NCBI GenBank assembly: GCA_019420905.1
Contig: JAHZGH010000009.1
Span: 1 to 64,000 of the forward strand
From: Succinivibrionaceae bacterium
GTDB taxonomy: Bacteria > Pseudomonadota > Gammaproteobacteria > Enterobacterales > Succinivibrionaceae
Direction of reading: 5' to 3'
DNA: 64,000 nt
Made by a program: the position numbers and the translations under genes. Below, piece by piece: positions 33,053 through 41,633 of this stretch. Under the pieces are notes generated by a model. The model was not told where the DNA came from, did not search any database, and saw only the letters and a list, made by a program, of their open reading frames with translations. Every line of letters starts with the position of its first letter. Position 1 is the first letter of the stretch.

Positions 33053-34147
33053 ATGGCAAGACAGGATAAGAAGACCCAGTTAGTGGTAAGTTATTTGATT
33101 GATTATTTGGAGAAAAATAAATTTTCCTCTAATAATAAGCTGCCGTCTGAAAATTCTCTATCAGAAAGTCTTGCCGTTAGTCGCTCAACTGTAAGACAGG
33201 CAATTGATTTGCTTTGCTCTCAGGGAATCATTTATAAAGTACAAGGCTCTGGAACATTTTTTAATAAGGATAATATCTTAAAGCAAAAAATTTCTGTAAA
33301 AGAAAGAAAGGCTGATTTAAAAATAGCTCTTATTTTGCAGGGACATGATCGAAAAGCAAATAACGATCTGCAGCTTGGCATAAAAAGCATATTTGATGAA
33401 AAAGATGTTTACTGCAAGAGCTATGTTACAGATAATAAATTTGCAAATGAAAAAAACTGCATAGAAACTTTAATGTATGAGAATTTTGACGGTTTTATTG
33501 TTGATGGCGTTAAGGCTTCATTATTAAATCCAAACTTATCCTTGTATAAAAAATGCTATGACGACTTAAATATTCCTATCATTTTTTATAATAATTACTA
33601 CAAGGAATTAAATTATCCTAAGGTTATTATAGATGGCCGCTTAGCTGCATTTAAGCTGACTTCCTATCTAATTGCCATGGGGCATGAAAAGATTGCAGGC
33701 ATTTTTGTCTGTGATAATTATCAGTCAGTAGAAAAGTTTCATGGCATGTATGAAGCTATGCAAAAGCAGGAAATTCATTTAGATGACAGCTATATTAAAT
33801 GGTGCGTCTCCGACGATGCTCATAATGACAGCGGCTTTGATAAAAATATTGAAAAATTTCTGCAGAATATTCCTCAATGTACAGCCATAGTTTGTTGTAA
33901 CAGCATTATTTATAAGTTAGTAAAATTAACTGTGAGTAAAATGGGGAAGAGCTTCAATATTGTCTGCATGGATCTTTCATCAAGTGAATTTTTTAATGAT
34001 GTGACCTGTTCTTTAAATCAAGGATATTTAATTGGACAATTAGTAGCGAAAAATCTGCTTTTGATGATAGAGAAGCAAGATTTTAAAGAAAATCCCGCCA
34101 AATATTCCTGCATTCTTCCGCCGCAAATCTGTTATACGGCTTATTAA
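33053..34147 (+). CDS. GntR-type regulator with LacI-like sensor domain
   Basis: The 364-residue protein has an N-terminal GntR winged helix (about residues 8-72: VVSYLIDYLEKN...LPSENSLSESLAVSRSTVRQAIDLLCSQGIIYKVQGSGTFF). A periplasmic-binding-protein-like domain follows (about 90-360: KIALILQGHDRK, FDGFIVDGVKAS, IPIIFYNNYY, MGHEKIAGIF, CTAIVCCNS), the arrangement of AraR-type repressors. The effector is probably a sugar-like compound linked to the TTT/sulfatase operon whose last gene this is. Autoregulation through an operator before TctC is likely but I could not define the site. The operon has no clear terminator after this gene. Confidence 0.85.
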   Translation: MARQDKKTQLVVSYLIDYLEKNKFSSNNKLPSENSLSESLAVSRSTVRQAIDLLCSQGIIYKVQGSGTFFNKDNILKQKISVKERKADLKIALILQGHDRKANNDLQLGIKSIFDEKDVYCKSYVTDNKFANEKNCIETLMYENFDGFIVDGVKASLLNPNLSLYKKCYDDLNIPIIFYNNYYKELNYPKVIIDGRLAAFKLTSYLIAMGHEKIAGIFVCDNYQSVEKFHGMYEAMQKQEIHLDDSYIKWCVSDDAHNDSGFDKNIEKFLQNIPQCTAIVCCNSIIYKLVKLTVSKMGKSFNIVCMDLSSSEFFNDVTCSLNQGYLIGQLVAKNLLLMIEKQDFKENPAKYSCILPPQICYTAY

Positions 34148-34584
34148 TAGAATTTTTATTAAAATATTTTATCTTTTTAAGAAATATAAAAATCTTTTAA
34201 ATTTAAATAAAATCTTCGAGAGAAGTAGTTTTCTTAAACTTTTTTTAAGATGTAAAGTCTTATATAAACAAAAAAATAATCTCATCAATTAGCACATAAT
34301 TAGTTAAATTAATTAAGGTTTTATGTCGCAGATTTTCAGTCCTAGGATAACAGCAAAATACAAAAGGCAGAACTATTACATAAACTGAAATTTAAAGTAC
34401 CGATAACTACAATTATAAGTTTAAATATATTTGTCTGTTTTAATTTGAATTCATATTATTATTTTTTTTGTATATTATTAACATAATATATAAATTTTTG
34501 TTGTTAAATATCATATATTAAATAAATAATTATAGATTGATTTTATTGTATTTAAATAAATTATATTCATGGATGATTTATTAA
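34148..34584. other. Very AT-rich gap before the helicase/DprA unit
   Basis: This 437-base stretch has no credible open frame, repeat pair or strong hairpin. It marks the change from operon-like DNA to the very AT-rich two-gene unit that follows and presumably contains its promoter. Confidence 0.45.
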
Positions 34585-36717
34585 ATGAATAATGATGTAT
34601 TTTATAATTATTTAAGAATGGTATTTGGAGAAAATGCTTCTTTTAAACAAGACCAGCTTGAAGCTATAGTATCTACAGTTAATAATCATTTTACTCTTGT
34701 TGTTGAAAAAACTGGCTGGGGCAAGAGCATGGTTTACTTCTTAGCAACTAAATATTTTAGGGAAAGAAATTTCGCTCCAACTATTATTATTAGTCCTTTA
34801 AAATCTTTAATGCGCAATCAAATAGATTCAGCAAATAAGCTTGAATTGAAAGCTAGAATGATTACAGGAGATTTATATAAAACCTCTAATAAACAAGAAT
34901 TAATCAATCTTTATAAAGAATTAGAAGATAATAGCATAGATATTTTATTTATTACTCCAGAGCAATTGAATAATGTTTCGAGATTACAAAGCATATTTAA
35001 AAATATAAAAGAAGAGCTGGCTTTATTTGTTGTAGATGAAGTTCATTGTATATCTGAGTGGGGACATGATTTTAGACCAGATTATTGTGCTATTAAAGAT
35101 TTTATTAATTCTAATTTAGTTGACAATAAAAGAATTCATATTCTTGCTACTACAGCTACAGCGAATAATTTTGTAATAGAAGATTTAAAAAAACAATTTA
35201 ATTGTTTTCTAAATATTATTAGAGGACAGCTTAGTAGAGAGTCCTTATCAATTAAATTGGTATCAGGATTATCCATGCCGCAGAAATATGCTTGGATACT
35301 TGATTATTTGAACCATATAGAAGGATCTGGAATTATATATGCATTAACCATAAATGATTGCAATATGTTAAGTTTATTTTTATTAATTAATGGAATTAAG
35401 GCTGCTCCTTATCATTCGGAAAATACTGGTGAAGAAAATAAAATACTTGAAGATAAATTTTATAAAAATGAACTTAAAGTATTAGTTGCGACTACAGCTT
35501 TAGGTATGGGTTATGATAAGCCAGATGTTGCTTTTGTTATTCATTTACAAAGTCCAAAATCAATGCTTGAGTATTATCAGCAGATTGGTCGTGCAGGTAG
35601 AAATTTAAAATCTGCTGATGCAATTTTAATGAATAGTAACAGTGATGAGAAGATATTAGATTACTTTATAAATAATTCTTTTCCTGATGCAGGTATTATG
35701 CGTTTGCTTTTGAATTTTATTGATAAAAAAGGGCCAATTGGACTTACAGATATATTATCTGAATTAAATATTAAACGAAATGATGTAACGGCGATGCTAA
35801 AGCATTTAGTATCAAGAAAGCTGGTAAATAAAGAAAATTCTAAATACTTTAGATCTTATAAAGCAGATGATTTAGATGATTATATTAAAGAAAAAAATTA
35901 TATATATAAAATTAGATGTCTTGAATTAGAGAAGATGCATGAATATTTTTCATATAACGGTTGTTATATGAAATTTATTTCTGAGCAACTTAATGATTTA
36001 AATGCACATGAGTGCGGAAGATGTGATAACTGCATTGGAAAGAAAACTTCAAATGAAGTTAATTTAAGTTATTTTAATAAGGCAAAAGAATTTATAGAGA
36101 TGCCATATAAAGTGTCTCCAAAATTAAATGCAATTACTCCGAGAAAACGAATAGCATTGAGTGCAGGATCATTAAATATTCCTGATAATTTGATGAATAA
36201 TATAGGCTTTTTCTTAACTAGATATAACTATGGTGCAGGAGAACTTGTTGCAAAAGGAAAGTATCAAGATAACCATTTTTCTGATCATTTGGTTGTTTTG
36301 ATGGCAAGAATGATAAGGTTTCTTGAAGCTTTGGGGCCAGAACATGATGGTATTGTAAAAGGAGATATTATTGCTTATATTCCATCAAAGAGAAGGCCAA
36401 ATCTTGTTAAAGATTTTGCTTATGCTTTAAGTAAGTCGTTAGGTATAGAATGTTGCGATATTTTATTAAAGCAAGCAGATACTAAAGAACAAAAAACTAT
36501 GCAAAATTCCGTAATGCAGGCACAAAATGTAGTAGATTCTTTTGTTATAGATAATAGAGAGGAGTATAAAGTAAGAGGAAAGAATGTTTTTCTTGTTGAT
36601 GATATGGTTGATTCAAGATGGACTTTTACTATATGCGGCTACATGATTTTGGAAATTGCTAAAGCTAATAGTTTGACTCCTTTAGCTTTAGCTGATACAT
36701 CTAATAGGCAAGAATAA
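34585..36717 (+). CDS. RecQ-type helicase fused to a phosphoribosyltransferase domain
   Basis: The 710-residue protein is a RecQ-like SF2 helicase joined to a C-terminal phosphoribosyltransferase (PRTase) domain. Helicase motifs are Walker A in EKTGWGKSMVYF (K47), DEVH at 151-154 followed by the RecQ aromatic loop CISEWGHDFRP, TTATA near 190, VATTALGMGYDKPDVAFVIH (300-320) and QQIGRAGR (332-339). A RecQ zinc site follows (C460, C477, C480, C483 in ECGRCDNC), then a winged-helix-like linker. From about residue 540 a PRTase domain ends in the PRPP-binding motif VFLVDDMVDSRWT (668-680). Ordinary RecQ proteins lack this PRTase. The stop overlaps the start of a DprA-like gene by one base (TAATG). 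Both genes are much more AT-rich than the flanks, suggesting transfer. Confidence 0.88.
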   Translation: MNNDVFYNYLRMVFGENASFKQDQLEAIVSTVNNHFTLVVEKTGWGKSMVYFLATKYFRERNFAPTIIISPLKSLMRNQIDSANKLELKARMITGDLYKTSNKQELINLYKELEDNSIDILFITPEQLNNVSRLQSIFKNIKEELALFVVDEVHCISEWGHDFRPDYCAIKDFINSNLVDNKRIHILATTATANNFVIEDLKKQFNCFLNIIRGQLSRESLSIKLVSGLSMPQKYAWILDYLNHIEGSGIIYALTINDCNMLSLFLLINGIKAAPYHSENTGEENKILEDKFYKNELKVLVATTALGMGYDKPDVAFVIHLQSPKSMLEYYQQIGRAGRNLKSADAILMNSNSDEKILDYFINNSFPDAGIMRLLLNFIDKKGPIGLTDILSELNIKRNDVTAMLKHLVSRKLVNKENSKYFRSYKADDLDDYIKEKNYIYKIRCLELEKMHEYFSYNGCYMKFISEQLNDLNAHECGRCDNCIGKKTSNEVNLSYFNKAKEFIEMPYKVSPKLNAITPRKRIALSAGSLNIPDNLMNNIGFFLTRYNYGAGELVAKGKYQDNHFSDHLVVLMARMIRFLEALGPEHDGIVKGDIIAYIPSKRRPNLVKDFAYALSKSLGIECCDILLKQADTKEQKTMQNSVMQAQNVVDSFVIDNREEYKVRGKNVFLVDDMVDSRWTFTICGYMILEIAKANSLTPLALADTSNRQE

Positions 36718-37760
36718 TGAAATTAAGTGATAATGAGCTAGTAACACTATTATTATGTTCGGATATTGCCCTATCTGGAAAAAATTTAACTCCTTTTTCT
36801 GATGTAGCTTATTCAGCATTCGCTAGAGCTTTATATAATAGTGGTTATCAGCCTAGTGATTTGCTTAGCATGAGTAAAGAAACTATAAGAAAAATTTGTG
36901 AAGAAAATTCCTCATTATTTACAAGATTAAGAAGAGTTGATTTTGAAAATAAAATTTCTGAACTTATAAAAAGACATCAACAACTTTTTATTGAACTTGA
37001 TTTACTCAATAGGGAAGGTATTAGAGTTATTACAAGGGCTGATATTTGTAATTATCCTAAAAAAATTAAGAATAAACTTAAAAAAGCAGAGATGGCTTAT
37101 CCTTCTGTAATTTATTATGCTGGGCAATTATCTTTAATTGATTCAAATAAATCTTTAGCTGTAGTTGGTTCACGAAATCTAGAAAATGATTCTAAGGCTA
37201 TAGATTTTACTGAAAAATTAGTTCGGCTTGCTGTTGAAGATAATTATGCTATTTCATCAGGTGGAGCTAAAGGGATTGATATAGCAGCTCAAAAATTTGC
37301 CTTTAATTGTAATGCAAAAACTATAATTACAGTTTCAGATGGTCTTAGCAAAAAGATTCGAGAAAAAGCTATACGAGATGCCATTTTAAATGGCGAAAGC
37401 CTATATATATCATTAGTCAATCCTAAGTCGCATTTTAGTGTTTATAATGCTATGGGAAGAAATAAAATTATTTATGCGGTATCTGATTATGCTGCAGTTA
37501 TATCTTGTAGTTATCATACTAAGTTAAAAAAAGGAATAGAGGTTATTGATATGAATAAAGGCGGCACTTGGGTAGGAATTCATGAGTGCTATAAACATTC
37601 ATTATCAAAAATACTAGTCAGATCTTATGGTCAAGATACAGTAAAAGGTAATCTTGAATTATTAAGAACTTTGCCTTGTATTGAACTTAAAGAAGAATAT
37701 TTAAATAAAAAATTTTCTGAAATAATTGCAATGGGTGAATTAAACACTATAAAAAAATAG
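36717..37760 (+). CDS. DprA/Smf-like protein coupled to the helicase-PRTase
   Basis: The 347-residue protein has a DprA Rossmann-type core. LAVVGSRNLENDSKAIDF (about residues 147-164) and YAISSGGAKGIDIAAQKFA (177-195) are the two DprA nucleotide/DNA-binding signatures, with an N-terminal helical domain (1-125) and NPKSHFSVYNAMGRNKIIYAVSD near 250. Canonical DprA loads RecA on transforming DNA. In the ShosTA defence pair a DprA-like ShosA neutralises the PRTase toxin ShosT. The ATG overlaps the stop of the helicase-PRTase gene by one base, implying fixed stoichiometry. It is therefore more likely an antitoxin or DNA sensor of this unit than the cell's competence DprA. Confidence 0.85.
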   Translation: MKLSDNELVTLLLCSDIALSGKNLTPFSDVAYSAFARALYNSGYQPSDLLSMSKETIRKICEENSSLFTRLRRVDFENKISELIKRHQQLFIELDLLNREGIRVITRADICNYPKKIKNKLKKAEMAYPSVIYYAGQLSLIDSNKSLAVVGSRNLENDSKAIDFTEKLVRLAVEDNYAISSGGAKGIDIAAQKFAFNCNAKTIITVSDGLSKKIREKAIRDAILNGESLYISLVNPKSHFSVYNAMGRNKIIYAVSDYAAVISCSYHTKLKKGIEVIDMNKGGTWVGIHECYKHSLSKILVRSYGQDTVKGNLELLRTLPCIELKEEYLNKKFSEIIAMGELNTIKK

Positions 37761-38111
37761 TATAAAGTAGTCTTTTTTATCTAATTATATAGAGCATCTA
37801 AATGAATATAAAACTCGTATTTTTTAGATATTGGTTAATTGAATATTGATAATTAATTATATTGCATTATCTAATAACATATTCAGAGATAAATGTATTT
37901 TGGGATATTTTTAGGTTTTCTTTATGTGTGCTTATATTAATAATTTATAAATTTTAAGATATATCAAGATAATACAAAATTTAACTCTGTTATGTATTTT
38001 CTATAAATATAATATATTAGTTAATCAGAAGAAATGTTATTTTTAGGATAACGAAACTGTAATAAGTTTTGTTAGCATATCCGGCAGGATTGCTTCTGCC
38101 GGATTTTAAGC
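37761..38111. other. AT-rich gap between the DprA-like gene and terC
   Basis: This 351-base region is AT-rich and has no open frame of note. Its only clear element is the hairpin at 38079-38104 next to the terC stop. Confidence 0.45.
38079..38104 (-). terminator. Hairpin ending the his-terC transcript
   Basis: ATCCGGCAG (38079-38087) pairs perfectly with CTGCCGGAT (38096-38104), eight bases past the terC stop. The minus strand lacks a T-run after it and the plus strand has only TTTT, so it is a probable terminator but may need Rho. Confidence 0.6.
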
Positions 38112-39137
38112 TTATTTGTCTTCCTTTTTCGGGAAAATCAAGCTTGAAAGAACGCCGATGCCTAAGATGACGGCAATTACGCCTAAAGAGACGTATACAT
38201 CGATTTGGGTGCCAAAGCCAAAAAGATGCTCGCAGGCGCCTGCAGCAAGCTTAAAGGCAATGAAGAATAATAAGAAGATAACGGCCTTTTCTAAATGGAC
38301 TAGGTACTTGCGCAGAGCGTCTAATACGAAGTACATAGAACGTAAGCCCATTACCGCAAACATCATTGCAGAATAAACAATTAATGGCTCGCGAGAAACT
38401 GCGATTACCGCAGGTACTGAGTCAAAGGCAAACAGTACGTCTGTAGTTTCAATAACCGCCAGGCATAAGAATAACGGAGTACAGAACCAGGCTCCGGTGC
38501 GTTTTAGTACAATATTCTTATTCTCAGGCTTTGCCAATTCTGCTTGAACTTCCTTGTGGCTTAAGAAGAAAGCATGTCCTACCATTTTCGGAAAAATAGG
38601 GAAGAACCACTTTACTGCTCTGTAGGCAATATGAGATGAGAAGTCTGAAACCTCAGAGTTATCTTTCTTTTTGAGCATCATTACGCCTGAGAGCAGAACC
38701 ACAAAAGCGAAGATTAGCTCAACAATAGGTCCCATAGCAAAGAGCGAGGCACCGATAACAACGAAGATAAGACGGAAGACTACCGCACCCAGAACGCCCC
38801 AGTAGAGCACGCGGTGGCAGTATTTATCCTGAACTCCGAACCATGAGAAAATAGCCATCATTACAAAGAGGTTATCAACTGAAAGCGCCTGCTCAAATAG
38901 ATAACCTGCAAGGTATAAGGATGCAACCTCATAGTTAAAGTGATAGCCTAGGAAAAGCGCAAAGCTTAAGCCTACGGCAATCCAGAAGAGAGTCCATAAA
39001 GAAGCTGCTGTCAGAGAAATAGGCTTATCACCGCGATGAGCCCACATATCAATTAAAAAGGCTATGATAGCTAAAGCCGCAAAAATAAGTACGGTTTCAG
39101 TTTCCATGCCTATATGCGTATTTACACTCGGCTGCAT
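38112..39137 (-). CDS. TerC/Alx-family membrane protein
   Basis: TerC-family proteins such as Alx and MeeF export manganese or load metal into secreted proteins. The 341-residue protein has about nine helices and the family motifs GYLFEQALSVDNLFVMMAIFSWF (about residues 79-101), VLYWGVLGAVVFRLIFV, and IETTDVLFAFDSVPAVIAVSR (about 228-248), whose acidic residues (D87, D232, D238) are the expected metal site. The ATG at 39137 lies inside the end of hisI, overlapping it by 16 bases, with a GGAA ribosome site; an ATG at 39107 is an alternative. The overlap makes it part of the his transcript, although no link to histidine synthesis is known. Confidence 0.85.
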   Translation of the reverse strand: MQPSVNTHIGMETETVLIFAALAIIAFLIDMWAHRGDKPISLTAASLWTLFWIAVGLSFALFLGYHFNYEVASLYLAGYLFEQALSVDNLFVMMAIFSWFGVQDKYCHRVLYWGVLGAVVFRLIFVVIGASLFAMGPIVELIFAFVVLLSGVMMLKKKDNSEVSDFSSHIAYRAVKWFFPIFPKMVGHAFFLSHKEVQAELAKPENKNIVLKRTGAWFCTPLFLCLAVIETTDVLFAFDSVPAVIAVSREPLIVYSAMMFAVMGLRSMYFVLDALRKYLVHLEKAVIFLLFFIAFKLAAGACEHLFGFGTQIDVYVSLGVIAVILGIGVLSSLIFPKKEDK

Positions 39138-39523
39138 TTTAAGATTTCCATTTGAGCTAAATATCTGCAGGTAGAATCAGGCAGAGGAGAGGCATCAAAG
39201 CAGCTTGTAGTGCCTTTATGGCAGGTAGGTCCTTCAGGACGTACCAAAATTAAGAGAGTGTCATTATCGCAGTCACAGGCAATTGAGCGCATGTGCAGGA
39301 AATGACCGCTTTCCTCTCCTTTTGTCCAAAGTCTCTGCTTAGTGCGAGAGAAGAAGGTTACAAGACCAGTTTCCACAGTTTTATGTAAAGATTCTTCATT
39401 CATGTAGCCTAACATTAAAACCTGACCGGTCTGACAATCTTGAATAATAGCGGGCATCAATCCGCCGACTTTCTTAAAATCAAGATCGGCATAGTCTTTA
39501 AAACCATGAAAATATCTAATCAC
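39122..39523 (-). CDS. hisI: Phosphoribosyl-AMP cyclohydrolase, HisI only
   Basis: HisI opens the purine ring of phosphoribosyl-AMP in the third step of histidine synthesis. The 133-residue protein has the HisI zinc and magnesium sites: CDCDNDTLL (near 93) and GPTCHKGTTSCF (near 108-119), plus MLGYMNEESL near 40. In most enteric bacteria the gene encodes HisIE, with a C-terminal HisE pyrophosphatase of about 90 residues. Here the chain ends just after the start of that linker (LAQMEILKCSRV), so HisE is missing. The phosphoribosyl-ATP pyrophosphatase must be encoded elsewhere or the pathway is altered. hisF overlaps upstream by eight bases and terC overlaps the end. Confidence 0.92.
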   Translation of the reverse strand: MIRYFHGFKDYADLDFKKVGGLMPAIIQDCQTGQVLMLGYMNEESLHKTVETGLVTFFSRTKQRLWTKGEESGHFLHMRSIACDCDNDTLLILVRPEGPTCHKGTTSCFDASPLPDSTCRYLAQMEILKCSRV

Positions 39524-40289
39524 GGATACATACTCCTTTTTCTTTTAAATAATCTTTAAGTGCAGGGATATGAATTATTCCTTTATGAAATACAGATGCA
39601 GCTAAAGCTCCATCAGCATTAGCGATTTTAAAAGCTTGCTCAAAGTGTTCCATACTACCAGCACCGCCGGAGGCGATCAAGGGAACCTTGCAGATTTCGC
39701 GAACTTTACTCAGCTGAGCAAGATCGTAGCCGCGGCGCATGCCGTCCTGGTTCATCATGTTTAATACAATTTCGCCGGCACCGCGTTTTTGTACCTCATT
39801 AACCCAATCTAAGGTTCTCCATGCAGTAGTGACAGTCTTTTCAACCTTGCCAGTATACTGCTTAACTACATAGTCGCCTGCAGCTTCATCATAAAAGCTG
39901 TCAATGCCGACAACGACGCATTGTACGCCAAACTTATCTGCAAGCCTGGTAATTAAGTCTGGATCGGCAAGAGCCGGAGAGTTAATAGAAATCTTATCGG
40001 CACCGTAGGCTAAGATGGTGCGGGCATCCTCGATGCTCTTGATGCCTCCTGCAACAGCAAACGGGATGTTGATGACCTCGGCAACCTTTGCCACCCAGGA
40101 CTTATCAACGCGTCTGCCGTCTGAGGAAGCAGTAATATCATAGAATACCAGCTCATCGGCGCCTTCATCAGCATAGCGCTTGGCAAGATCTAAAATTGAG
40201 CCCATGATTTCATGATCACGGAACTGCACGCCCTTGACGACAACGCCGTCACGTACATCTAAGCAGGGAATTATGCGTTTGGCCAGCAT
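39516..40289 (-). CDS. hisF: Imidazole glycerol phosphate synthase, cyclase subunit
   Basis: HisF uses ammonia from HisH to form imidazole-glycerol phosphate and AICAR. The 257-residue (beta-alpha)8 protein begins LAKRIIPCLDVRDGVVVKGVQF, with catalytic D11. It also contains IPFAVAGGIKSIEDA, GADKISINSPAL, VVGIDS, TGAxE-region equivalents (RGAGEIVLNMMNQDGMRRGYDL, with the catalytic Asp in QDGM) and PLIASGGAGSMEHF. Length is standard. It overlaps hisA by 19 bases upstream and hisI by eight downstream, as is usual in this operon. Confidence 0.96.
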   Translation of the reverse strand: MLAKRIIPCLDVRDGVVVKGVQFRDHEIMGSILDLAKRYADEGADELVFYDITASSDGRRVDKSWVAKVAEVINIPFAVAGGIKSIEDARTILAYGADKISINSPALADPDLITRLADKFGVQCVVVGIDSFYDEAAGDYVVKQYTGKVEKTVTTAWRTLDWVNEVQKRGAGEIVLNMMNQDGMRRGYDLAQLSKVREICKVPLIASGGAGSMEHFEQAFKIANADGALAASVFHKGIIHIPALKDYLKEKGVCIRD

Positions 40290-41005
40290 TTTAAGGCCTC
40301 CTCAACAGTGAAACGGCGCTCTAAAAGAGCACGGCCTAAGACTACGGAAGTTGCTCCTGAAGCTGCAACAGCCTTAATATCATCTAAACAGGAGATGCCG
40401 CCTGAGGCAATGATATCTAAGGATGGATATTTTTTAGCTAGTATGGCGTAAAGATCAGTATTGCAGCCCTGCATCATGCCGTCGCGGCTGATATCGGTTA
40501 CAAGCAAATGCTTGAGCTTATAAGGAAGATAGTGGCGTAAAACGGCATCAATGTTTTGATTGGAAGTTTTAAGCCAGCCATGGGTTGCAACGTAAGGTAC
40601 GCCGTCTTCAACGCGTACGTCTAAGGCTAAGGTTAAATGCTCAGGGCCAAAACGCTTAAAAAAGCTTCTGACCATCTGCGGATTTTTAACTGCAATGGAG
40701 CCGATTACAACACGTTCAACGCCTAATTTTAAAAGATTTTCTACATCATAGGCGCTGCGGATTCCGCCGCCAGTTTGAATTGGAAGAGGAGAGCATTTGA
40801 CGATGCGTTCAATTAAAGCTTTCTGTCTTTTTACAGGATCCTTAGCACCCTGTAAATCAACAATATGCACAAGCTCAGCTCCCTGATGAGCAGCTTCGAG
40901 GATTTTATGTACGGGATCGACCTTGAATACAGTACGTTTGGCATAGTCGCCTTGCTTTAAGCGCACTACATTGCCATAAAGCAGATCTAAAGCTGGAATT
41001 ATCAC
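40271..41005 (-). CDS. hisA: ProFAR isomerase
   Basis: HisA converts ProFAR to PRFAR by an Amadori rearrangement. The 244-residue (beta-alpha)8 protein starts MIIPALDLLYGNVVRLKQGDY, with catalytic D7. The second catalytic Asp is in LLVTDISRDGMMQGCNTDLY, and phosphate-binding loops are visible as IQTGGGIRSAYDVENLLKLGVERVVIGSIA and IIASGGISCLDDIKAV...GATSVVLGRALLE. It lies 11 bases after hisH and overlaps hisF. Confidence 0.96.
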   Translation of the reverse strand: MIIPALDLLYGNVVRLKQGDYAKRTVFKVDPVHKILEAAHQGAELVHIVDLQGAKDPVKRQKALIERIVKCSPLPIQTGGGIRSAYDVENLLKLGVERVVIGSIAVKNPQMVRSFFKRFGPEHLTLALDVRVEDGVPYVATHGWLKTSNQNIDAVLRHYLPYKLKHLLVTDISRDGMMQGCNTDLYAILAKKYPSLDIIASGGISCLDDIKAVAASGATSVVLGRALLERRFTVEEALKCWPNA

Positions 41006-41016
41006 CTCAAAGGCTC

Positions 41017-41625
41017 CTAAAAATTATTGATAAAATTAGACAATAAACGCTCGCCTGCAGCAGAAGACTTTTCAGGATGAAATTGCACACCCATAAAATT
41101 ATCGACAGCTACTGCTGCTGCAAATTTCTGACCGTAATCACTGATACCGATGGCGTTTTCATTGATTTCCATGGCAAAAGAATGATCAAAATAGAAGTAA
41201 GCGTCCTGTTTAATGCCTTCAAATAAAGGATGATCGGTATGATGCACGGTATTCCAACCCATATGAGGCAGTCTTAAATTATTGCTTTGAAGCTTTTTTA
41301 CCTTAGCGTGGATAAGATCTAAGCTTAAAATTTCCTTTTCCTGCGCGTTTAAAGGAACCTCTTCTGATGAAGCTGCTAAAATCTGCATGCCTAGGCATAT
41401 GCCTAGTAATGGCTTCTTATTATTTAAGATATAGTCTTTAAGACCATATTTTAATACGCCGTCCATAACTGCGCAGGCTGTGCCTACCCCAGGAAGGATC
41501 AGGTGTGATGCTTTATCGATTTCCTTTATGTCAGATGAAATGACGGCTTCGTAACCTAAACGCTTGAAAGCCTGAAATACTGAATTTAAATTAGCCGAAC
41601 CAGTATCTATAATTGCAATTGACAC
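41017..41625 (-). CDS. hisH: Imidazole glycerol phosphate synthase, glutaminase subunit
   Basis: HisH hydrolyses glutamine and passes ammonia to HisF. The 202-residue class I glutamine amidotransferase has its nucleophile Cys77 in PLLGICLGMQILA and the His/Glu partners in FMGVQFHPEKSSAAGERLLSNFI at the C-terminus. The oxyanion strand HLILPGVGTACAVM is near residue 41. It is eight bases downstream of hisB. Confidence 0.96.
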   Translation of the reverse strand: MSIAIIDTGSANLNSVFQAFKRLGYEAVISSDIKEIDKASHLILPGVGTACAVMDGVLKYGLKDYILNNKKPLLGICLGMQILAASSEEVPLNAQEKEILSLDLIHAKVKKLQSNNLRLPHMGWNTVHHTDHPLFEGIKQDAYFYFDHSFAMEINENAIGISDYGQKFAAAVAVDNFMGVQFHPEKSSAAGERLLSNFINNF

Positions 41626-41633
41626 AATACCTC

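Noticed and set aside
34343..38052. A 9-base direct repeat (TAGGATAAC at 34343-34351 and 38044-38052) flanking the helicase-PRTase/DprA unit, as possible attachment sites.
   Set aside because: A shared 9-mer between two AT-rich stretches of about 400 bases is expected by chance, and no integrase or tRNA gene is present.
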